Assembly (NCBI RefSeq): GCF_000272405.2
Contig: NZ_AJZM02000017.1
Location: 1 to 11,336, forward strand
From: Vibrio tasmaniensis 1F-187
GTDB lineage: Bacteria; Pseudomonadota; Gammaproteobacteria; Enterobacterales; Vibrionaceae
Direction: 5' to 3'
DNA length: 11,336 nucleotides
Shown here piece by piece: positions 5,945 to 11,336 of this stretch. Under the pieces are notes generated by a model. That model saw only the letters and a list, made by a program, of their open reading frames with translations, made no database searches and was not told where the DNA came from. The translations under genes were made by a program, and so were the position numbers. Each line of letters begins with the position of its first letter. The stretch's first letter is position 1.

Positions 5945-6341
5945 TGTTAAACTCTCCCTCATACATAAAACATCATAAAATCCACGGTTCCAAGAGAGAG
6001 CGGACGGACAACTGACCTGTCGGTTTAAAATCTGTTGCATTCCGACCTAACCTCCCTGCTTGGATGTTAAAAATTAACGTGCTTATTCGGGAGGAATTAT
6101 TTAATTATTGCTAATTTATGATGAGGCATTGAGTTTCTTAGTTCTTGATTATTCGATTGGTTTTCCTTTGCATCAAGAGAGTTCCTCCCCCAAAAAATCA
6201 CTCGTAATTACTGTTTAATAAGCTGAGTTTTTTCTCCGCTCCTTCTAGCATGGAGAGAGCCCCTAACTATCCATAAACTTGCAATTTGACCTAAACAGTC
6301 TAAGGCACTAATCCAAGGAATAAACAGAAAAAGGAATTATT
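5945..6341. other. Divergent intergenic region between peptide 2 and the membrane fusion protein
   Basis: It must hold the promoters of both flanking genes, but I see no convincing -35/-10 pair. On the minus strand it carries the 32-codon in-frame extension of peptide 2 (5945-6040). Further upstream is a very short frame (6138-6173, 11 residues, MQRKTNRIIKN) preceded by an excellent GGGGGAGG at 6184-6191, which could be a leader peptide or chance. No further double-glycine peptide is found here. Confidence 0.4.
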
Positions 6342-7580
6342 ATGTTATTTCGCCGACAAGTTCTTGAAGCAAAAAAACAAACGCTAACAGGTCGCGTCGT
6401 TTTAATTCAGCCACTGTCCTTGTATGGTATCAGTGCGGCACTTTTCGCTCTCTTTGTTCTCATCTTGTTCTATCTTTCGCAATTTGAGTTCGCACGTAAA
6501 GAGACAGTGAAGGGATACCTAGCCCCACAAAAAGGCGTCATCACTTTATATTTTGCTCGTTCAGGGGTACTCAATCAGCTCTGGGTAGAGGAAGGACTAG
6601 AAATCACAGAGGGCCAGCCGATTGCACGGATTCAAAATAGCCAAGGCTTAACCAGTGGAAAAGAGCGAACCACAGCTCTCATTCAAGAAATAGACACACA
6701 GTTGAAAATGTTGGAAAAAAAGCGAACCATTTCTGACGCCCTGTTTAACAAGCAAACTCTCACTTTGCAGCACCAGTTAGAGCGCCTGAATCAAAGTTTA
6801 AGCGCAATTAACAAAGCCAAACAAACCAACACCATACGCCTTGACCTACAAACCCAACTCTATGAAAAACGACAAACCTTATCTCAAGATGGATACCTTT
6901 CAGCAACAGCCTTGATAGAAGCTCAAGAAGCGTTATTAGAATACCAAGAAGCGAATCAAACAATAGATAAAGAGGTGAGTTCGCTTCAGGTCGAGATAAC
7001 ACAAATACAAACCCAGCAACAGTTGCTGCCTGAACAACACAACTTAAAACTACTTGAGATACAACAACATATCTCTTTATTACAGGCCCAAAAAGTAGAG
7101 CTAAACAGCGAATATGAATTTACACAGAAAGCGCCCAAGCAAGGCACTGTTACAGCGATTCAGGCTAAAGTAGGGAGCCAAGTATCCCCAAGTACACCGA
7201 TTTTAAGTATCATCCCCACCAACTCGCCCCTTGAGTTAGAATTACTCCTACCTACCCGCTCTGCTGGTTTTGTTCAACAAGGTGATACCGTCAATATCCG
7301 CTTTGATGCTTTTCCTTATCAGAAATTTGGCTTAATGACTGGTGCTATCACGAGCATTGACAAAGCTTTGATCTTGCCAAGTGACAAAGCCCTCCCCATT
7401 CAGACAGAACAAGCCATGTATCGAGTAACAGCCTCTTTGCCAGATCAATTTATGAACGCCTATGGTGAAGAATTTCCATTGAAAACAGGCATGTTAGCTG
7501 AAGCTGATATTATTTTAGAAACGCGCACACTCCTAGAATGGTTACTTGACCCAATATACGCGATTCAAGGTAAGCTTTAA
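6342..7580 (+). CDS. HlyD/CvaA-type membrane fusion protein for peptide export
   Basis: A 412-residue periplasmic adaptor that would link the inner-membrane ABC exporter to an outer-membrane TolC channel. The short basic N-terminus (LFRRQVLEAKK) and single helix at about 27-46 match the colicin V protein CvaA. Next come a lipoyl-type half at about 58-98 (VKGYLAPQKG, GLEITEGQPIARI), a long Gln/Leu-rich coiled-coil hairpin at about 104-255, the second lipoyl half at 262-290 (KAPKQGTVTAI) and a beta-barrel domain with GDTVNIRFDAFPYQKFG at 314-330. Length is typical. AAGGA seven to eight bases upstream fixes the start; the context AAGGAATTATTATG is nearly that of peptide 1. The partner transporter is normally the next gene, but here a 2.3-kb minus-strand cassette separates them. 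No TolC gene is present in the window. Confidence 0.85.
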   Translation: MLFRRQVLEAKKQTLTGRVVLIQPLSLYGISAALFALFVLILFYLSQFEFARKETVKGYLAPQKGVITLYFARSGVLNQLWVEEGLEITEGQPIARIQNSQGLTSGKERTTALIQEIDTQLKMLEKKRTISDALFNKQTLTLQHQLERLNQSLSAINKAKQTNTIRLDLQTQLYEKRQTLSQDGYLSATALIEAQEALLEYQEANQTIDKEVSSLQVEITQIQTQQQLLPEQHNLKLLEIQQHISLLQAQKVELNSEYEFTQKAPKQGTVTAIQAKVGSQVSPSTPILSIIPTNSPLELELLLPTRSAGFVQQGDTVNIRFDAFPYQKFGLMTGAITSIDKALILPSDKALPIQTEQAMYRVTASLPDQFMNAYGEEFPLKTGMLAEADIILETRTLLEWLLDPIYAIQGKL

Positions 7581-7636
7581 TGAGCGAACCGCACTAAAAA
7601 AGTCAGCTTGAATGTTAGACGATAACTAAAATCGAA

Positions 7637-9184
7637 CTAATCAGAAAAGAGGTTTTGGTTTCTAAGCCAAGTTGAGCGCATGTGCTCTGCTGTAAATTGA
7701 GTTTGATGATCAAATGCCATCTTTAAGCCTGGGTGGCTCATTGCGAACGCGACGGCGTTCGGACTGCAGCCTTCAATGTCAAAAACTTCATAAGCAAGCG
7801 ATATAATTACCTCTAATACCAATGAAGGCCCAGACAAGAAGAGCGTTACATTATCACTTGATCGTAAATGGTCATACCGATAGTCCGAAAAACGAAGCCA
7901 ATACTCCTCGCTCTCCATCACTCTATTGTTAACGTCACAGTCGCGAGAGTTGAAAATATCATCAAATATAATGCCGTTATCTTCCATATAACGGTAACGA
8001 CTGCTCATCATCGTTAAGACAATTCTTATTAACTTGGATCCCTTAGGCGCTATCAGCACATTGTTGTTGAACTCGCCCACACTATTTTTGGCTTTCGTTA
8101 ATGCCAAACCCTCTTTGTGAACGGGAGGCAAAATAAAAGGGTGGAAAAGTTTATCTTCAGTTATCGCAGCAACATCTTCATGCAAACTTTTGATTTGCTC
8201 TTTATCATCATCAAAAAACGTCGCTACGATATTCTCTACTAGCTGATGATCACCTTGGCACCGTGCAAAACGAGTCAATTGCTGAGTTCGAAACACATTC
8301 ATGACGAGCTCGGCTTTAAGTACATCGACCATGTTATTACTCACCCATTCAGGAAAGCGCCGATTTGTTTTAGGAAAACAGTGCTCAAAACTTGGGAGTG
8401 TGTCGAAATCAACGTACATCCCCCCTTGATGATAAAGAACCAATAACCGAACGATATCACTCGCTGCCGCTAAATTATTTCTCAGAAGTACTTCGTACAG
8501 GTAGTAAGGTTCTAAATCAAAGCCGCTAAATACAAATAATGAGTCAATGGACGCAATATCTATCAAGGTAACTAGTTTCGTTAGCCGGTAGTAACGATGC
8601 CTAACACGGTAGAGCCTATGTTCAAGCTCAGTTGCGATGTCGGCATCATAGACTCGAGTATGATCAATTAACCATTCATCGAGGTGTTTCTCCTGACTTG
8701 CTACAAACGCCTCAAACCAGTCACTTTGGTGCTTTATCAAGGCCACATCTTCATGACTGCAGTGGTGTATTCGACAGAGAACGTCCTTAATCTCACTAGC
8801 AAGTAAACAGCGGCTATCGTAATAGATGAATGTATCGTCTTGGCAAACTTCTTCCCACACATCAAAATATTCAAGTTGGCGCTCGCCCAAACAACCAATC
8901 CAAACAAAAAATACCTTATCTAACATCACAAGGTCTTCTGGTTCGAGCCAACTAATACGCTGTAACACATCTCGAGCAAGGTATTGTTCCTTGTCAGCTA
9001 AAAGCAATTCGTCCAATAACCGAATGAAAATAGACACAGATTCGTGATTTACCTGCCCTTGAAGCGCCAGTAACTTCTCTACGAAACCACATGCTTTTTT
9101 CTTATCAAACAGCGTGGACTCAGAACTATTGATAAGCTCAAAAACAAGTTGGATATTATTATCTAACGCACTGCCAGCTGTCAT
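7637..9184 (-). CDS. TcdA/TcdB-type (GT44-like) glycosyltransferase, stand-alone
   Basis: A 515-residue cytoplasmic protein without signal peptide, about the size of the catalytic domain of the clostridial toxins. Motifs match that domain in order: FVWIG at 93-97 (Trp102 in TcdB), NLAAASDIVR at 237-246 with Asp243 and Arg246, GGMYVDFDTLP with the DxD at 259-261, LSGP near the C-terminus, and S504-T-W506 matching the toxin's Ser518-Leu-Trp520 at the donor lid. All known catalytic positions I can place are kept, so it is probably active; the donor sugar cannot be read. The toxin's delivery, cysteine protease and repeat domains are absent, so it acts inside the producer. The start at 9184 has GGTG six bases upstream; ATG 9190, GTG 9193 and TTG 9196 are also in frame. 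It overlaps the exported-protein gene by 26 bases. A role modifying peptide 3 is inferred from the operon. Confidence 0.82.
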   Translation of the reverse strand: MTAGSALDNNIQLVFELINSSESTLFDKKKACGFVEKLLALQGQVNHESVSIFIRLLDELLLADKEQYLARDVLQRISWLEPEDLVMLDKVFFVWIGCLGERQLEYFDVWEEVCQDDTFIYYDSRCLLASEIKDVLCRIHHCSHEDVALIKHQSDWFEAFVASQEKHLDEWLIDHTRVYDADIATELEHRLYRVRHRYYRLTKLVTLIDIASIDSLFVFSGFDLEPYYLYEVLLRNNLAAASDIVRLLVLYHQGGMYVDFDTLPSFEHCFPKTNRRFPEWVSNNMVDVLKAELVMNVFRTQQLTRFARCQGDHQLVENIVATFFDDDKEQIKSLHEDVAAITEDKLFHPFILPPVHKEGLALTKAKNSVGEFNNNVLIAPKGSKLIRIVLTMMSSRYRYMEDNGIIFDDIFNSRDCDVNNRVMESEEYWLRFSDYRYDHLRSSDNVTLFLSGPSLVLEVIISLAYEVFDIEGCSPNAVAFAMSHPGLKMAFDHQTQFTAEHMRSTWLRNQNLFSD

Positions 9185-9659
9185 ATTCATCACCAATTGT
9201 CATGGAATCTTCGCGTAACAGCTCTACATCAAACACAGTGCGACGCGTCCCTTTATAGGATGGAGATAGGTAGATTTTTTTGATGTCGTTTAGATACTGT
9301 TCACTCAACTCGCCCATGGGTTCGATATCAAAAGGGGCATACTCAAGGCGAAGTTGATGCTGATAAAAGTCCCAGTTTCCTTGAGCTGAAAAAGAGAAGA
9401 GAGCTGGCTTGTCTTGATTACTTAAAAAGTATTCAAACGTCCCTTGCGATGAGAAGCTGCCGTCTTTATCCAATCTCAAATGTTCGTTGAGAATGCGGTC
9501 ACCAATCAACGGGAAAGTAAACCAACACTGCCACCAACCTACCAACGCCTGCCGAGTAATAGGCATGATGGCATTATCTGACATAGAGACAAGAGAAGGC
9601 TTGTCAGCCATAGGCAACGGGAATTGAGCGACAAACAGTGATAACAAGTACGTTTTCAT
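9159..9659 (-). CDS. Exported lipocalin-like protein, function unknown
   Basis: A 166-residue protein. The first ~18 residues (MKTYLLSLFVAQFPLPMA) look like a signal peptide with cleavage after Ala18, so the mature protein would be periplasmic or secreted. The mature part is beta-rich: GWW at 41-43 followed by alternating hydrophobic strands with DKDGSFSSQGTF at 64-75 and AQGNWDF at 92-98, which recalls the G-x-W start and strand rhythm of lipocalin-like barrels; the assignment is tentative. Cys45 and Cys164 could form a disulfide joining the two ends. The ATG at 9659 is chosen over 9671 because GGAG lies six bases upstream and the signal peptide then starts with MK. It lies between peptide 3 and the TcdA/B-like enzyme, with the latter's start inside its end. 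A periplasmic immunity protein that binds peptide 3 is one possible role. Confidence 0.68.
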   Translation of the reverse strand: MKTYLLSLFVAQFPLPMADKPSLVSMSDNAIMPITRQALVGWWQCWFTFPLIGDRILNEHLRLDKDGSFSSQGTFEYFLSNQDKPALFSFSAQGNWDFYQHQLRLEYAPFDIEPMGELSEQYLNDIKKIYLSPSYKGTRRTVFDVELLREDSMTIGDEYDSWQCVR

Positions 9660-9697
9660 AATGTGCTCCATATATAAAAAGGAATACCTGATTTAAG

Positions 9698-9730
9698 AAA
9701 AAAGTGAGGTAAGTGAACGACATACCCCAC
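9698..9730 (-). terminator. Rho-independent terminator or attenuator after peptide 3
   Basis: On the minus strand GTGGGGTA (9730-9723) pairs fully with TACCTCAC (9711-9704), with one G-U pair, around an 11-base loop, and is followed at once by six T (9703-9698). This is a well-formed intrinsic terminator. Because the exported protein and glycosyltransferase genes follow on the same strand without an obvious promoter, it probably acts as a partial terminator that keeps peptide 3 mRNA in excess. Confidence 0.7.
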
Positions 9731-9752
9731 GATAATCACCTAAAACCAATAC

Positions 9753-9938
9753 CTAAGACGAACGGCTATTACAGCCCCCGCTCCAATCACGGCCCTTTGA
9801 CGTATTTCCTTTTTTCGTCGCTGCTTTATGCAGCTTTTTAGGTTTAGAGGTACAACCGTCGTATCCCTTCCCACCCACAACTTTATCAAGCATGTCCTCT
9901 GAGAGTGACGCTACTTGTTGGCACATAACTTTCTTCAT
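9753..9938 (-). CDS. Double-glycine leader precursor peptide 3 (Lys-rich core, two cysteines)
   Basis: A 61-residue peptide. The leader of 23 residues ends DMLDKVVGG, with Val20 at -4, Leu17 at -7 and Leu12 at -12, an excellent C39 substrate. The 38-residue core begins KGYDGCTSKPKK and contains eight Lys, two Arg, cysteines at 29 and 56 (one possible disulfide closing a 26-residue loop), Trp52 and about nine Ser/Thr. It is hydrophilic and strongly cationic, so if antimicrobial it is unlike the hydrophobic class IIa microcins. AAGGA six to seven bases upstream supports the start. The gene heads an operon with an exported protein and a TcdA/B-like glycosyltransferase, separated by a terminator-like hairpin. 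The Ser/Thr residues are candidate acceptor sites (inference). I do not recognise a named family. Confidence 0.85.
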   Translation of the reverse strand: MKKVMCQQVASLSEDMLDKVVGGKGYDGCTSKPKKLHKAATKKGNTSKGRDWSGGCNSRSS

Positions 9939-10325
9939 TTCTCATCCTTAACGTAACCAATGTTTCTCCCTGAATAACGCCTGTACAACGCAGCAATAAA
10001 ACTTGGCACAGAACTGGCGCTTGCGTAAACGGAAGACCTACAGGGGTTTAGCCCTAGCTATATCAAGGCTTAAATACCATCAGAACCACAATTAATTTAT
10101 GAGTTAATTTATTGATAACCCTCAATTCTTATTGGTTTATCAACCTAGGGGCATAAAAATACTACGAATCAAATGCCCGAATCCCTTATAGATAATTAAT
10201 CGTAATTTCTCCTTTAATAACATGTCATTATCCGTAAATACTCATAAGGTTGGGTGGAATTTAATTAATAAAAAAGAGCACAGCAACTCGTTGTTCAAAC
10301 TATAAAAAGCATGAACAGGCACCCA
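9939..10325. other. Divergent intergenic region between peptide 3 and the ABC exporter
   Basis: AT-rich, expected to hold the promoters of both neighbours; no strong -35/-10 pair stands out. It contains a 9-base direct repeat, TTAATTTAT at 10092-10100 and 10104-10112, running into the dyad at 10112-10143. A 27-residue minus-strand frame at 10140-10223 has no good ribosome site and is not called. No double-glycine motif is encoded here. Confidence 0.4.
10112..10143. promoter_or_regulatory. Operator-like dyad upstream of the C39 exporter
   Basis: TTGATAA at 10112-10118 and TTATCAA at 10137-10143 are perfect inverted arms, with CC/GG continuing inward after one mismatch. The centre lies about 200 bases before the exporter start and about 190 from peptide 3, so it could serve either gene as a repressor site, or form a stem. 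AT-rich sequence makes chance possible. Confidence 0.3.
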
Positions 10326-11336
10326 ATGAGCACCTCTCACAACCAAAGAACACAGAGTATGTTAGGACACCCCCATAACCTTCTTCATCGATTGCATTAC
10401 ACACATCTAAAACGCGTACCTTTGGTGATGCAATCCGAAGTATCAGAATGCGCATTAGCGTGCGTTGCGATGATTTCCGGATACTACGGTTACCAAATCA
10501 ATGTCGCCTCACTTAGACGCATGGTAAGGATTGGTACACAGGGCATGAATTTAAAACAGGTCATGGAATTAGCTAGTCGAATAAGGCTCACAGCACGAGC
10601 AGTACAATGTGAAGTAGAAGAGTTAGATCAGCTTTCTTTGCCATGCATTATTCATTGGGACTTAAACCATTTTGTAGTGCTAACCAAAGTGTGTAATGGA
10701 AAGGTTGATATCAATGACCCCGCTCAGGGTAAGCGCCAGTTATCTACAATTGAATTTGCTCGCAGCTTTACCGGTATTGCACTCGAACTACACCCCAGTA
10801 GTAACTTTAAAAAACAAGACAAACGCGAGACCATGCGAATTAACCAACTGTGGGAGAAAGTTCATGGATTAAAACGCACCCTAGTTACACTATTAATGTT
10901 ATCAGTGGTCATTCAAGCCGCCGCATTAATAGCTCCTTATTACATGCAGTGGGTAGTTGATAACGTCCTGCTCAGTCATGACACACCTTTGCTGATGGTT
11001 CTCGCATTGGGCTTTGCGCTACTGAACTTGATAAAGACCGGTGTGACCGCTTTTCGTAGCTGGTTCGTTGTGCGATTTAGTAGTGCACTCAATATCCAAA
11101 TGGGCGCTAACTTATTCCATCACCTGATCAGACTGCCTAATGCTTATTTTGAAAAGCGCCATGTAGGCGATGTTGTCTCTCGATTTGGTTCTATCAACGC
11201 CATCCGGGAGCTACTCACAACAGGTATTGTTGAAGCGTTAATCGATGGCTTAATGGCATCCGTTGTCTTAATAATGATGTTTCTTTATAGCCCACTTCTG
11301 ACTGGTGTTGTGCTTGCTGTAGATCGGAAGAGCGGT
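10326..11336 (+). CDS. C39-peptidase ABC exporter (CvaB/RaxB type), 3' end missing
   Basis: The first 332 residues of a bacteriocin processing and export ATPase; full members have about 700. The peptidase domain covers about 30-150: QSEVSECALAC at 36-46 gives oxyanion Gln36 and nucleophile Cys42, then His115 (in LNHFVVL) and Asp131 (in NDPAQG), so the triad is complete and the domain should cut double-glycine leaders. The membrane domain follows, with helices at about 164-190, 203-225 and 305-330. The ATP-binding domain would lie beyond the contig. The frame stays open to the last base, but residues after 332 come from adapter sequence. ATG 10326 has CAGG six bases upstream; ATG 10311 is also in frame. 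It is the only processing enzyme seen and so the likely exporter of all three peptides, together with the fusion protein at 6342. Confidence 0.88.
   Translation, partial: MSTSHNQRTQSMLGHPHNLLHRLHYTHLKRVPLVMQSEVSECALACVAMISGYYGYQINVASLRRMVRIGTQGMNLKQVMELASRIRLTARAVQCEVEELDQLSLPCIIHWDLNHFVVLTKVCNGKVDINDPAQGKRQLSTIEFARSFTGIALELHPSSNFKKQDKRETMRINQLWEKVHGLKRTLVTLLMLSVVIQAAALIAPYYMQWVVDNVLLSHDTPLLMVLALGFALLNLIKTGVTAFRSWFVVRFSSALNIQMGANLFHHLIRLPNAYFEKRHVGDVVSRFGSINAIRELLTTGIVEALIDGLMASVVLIMMFLYSPLLTGVVLAVDRKSG
11321..11336. other. Illumina adapter remnant at the contig end
   Basis: AGATCGGAAGAGCGGT is identical to the start of the standard Illumina paired-end adapter. It ends the window exactly and follows ordinary exporter sequence, so it is a sequencing artefact; genomic sequence stops at about 11320. 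Confidence 0.93.

Noticed and set aside
6295..6330. Sigma-70 promoter for the membrane fusion protein around TTGACC
   Set aside because: The -35 is fair but the best box at 17 bases spacing, TAATCC, matches the -10 consensus at only two of six bases.
7581..7636. Bidirectional terminator between the converging fusion protein and glycosyltransferase genes
   Set aside because: Only a five-base stem with a long loop can be drawn before the T run on the minus strand, which is too weak to call.
8246..9047. Plus-strand open frames at 8246-8446 and 8826-9047
   Set aside because: They are antisense shadows inside the TcdA/B-like glycosyltransferase, which has convincing catalytic motifs.
10140..10223. 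A 27-residue minus-strand peptide between peptide 3 and the exporter
   Set aside because: No ribosome site, no double-glycine motif and no sign of conservation visible.

Overview
The window looks like an accessory segment, possibly plasmid or island, from a marine gammaproteobacterium, most likely a Vibrio relative. The basis is moderate to low GC, CvaA/CvaB-type export genes, and an IS903-like insertion sequence end at the left edge. The species assignment is inference. Both edges are assembly limits. Bases 1-21 look like an IS terminal inverted repeat, and the last 16 bases (11321-11336) match an Illumina adapter rather than genome.

Layout. 54-805 (minus): two small translationally coupled accessory genes. 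806-1206: structured, apparently non-coding DNA. 1207-1998 (minus): a membrane-anchored, metzincin-like zinc protease. 2138-4572 (plus): promoter, a 50-residue double-glycine precursor peptide, a hairpin, two overlapping paralogous family-2 glycosyltransferases and a small zinc-ribbon protein; this block is visibly AT-rich. 4569-5944 (minus): a second double-glycine peptide, a CPBP intramembrane protease and a three-helix membrane protein. 6342-7580 (plus): an HlyD/CvaA-type membrane fusion protein. 7637-9938 (minus): a third double-glycine peptide, a terminator-like hairpin, an exported lipocalin-like protein and a glycosyltransferase resembling the catalytic domain of clostridial toxins TcdA/TcdB. 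10326-end (plus): a C39-peptidase ABC exporter, cut by the contig end.

How it fits together (inference). This is a class II microcin/bacteriocin-like locus with three different cationic precursors that probably share one export machine. The C39 domain of the transporter, with catalytic Cys, His and Asp all present, would cut each leader after Gly-Gly and export the core with the membrane fusion protein; an outer-membrane TolC partner would be encoded elsewhere. Each peptide heads its own cassette: peptide 1 with the two GT2 enzymes, peptide 2 with two membrane proteins that may give immunity, peptide 3 with an exported protein and the TcdA/B-like enzyme. The three glycosyltransferases make glycosylated peptides (glycocin-like) the leading hypothesis. 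A stand-alone toxin-type glycosyltransferase beside a double-glycine peptide is the most unusual part.
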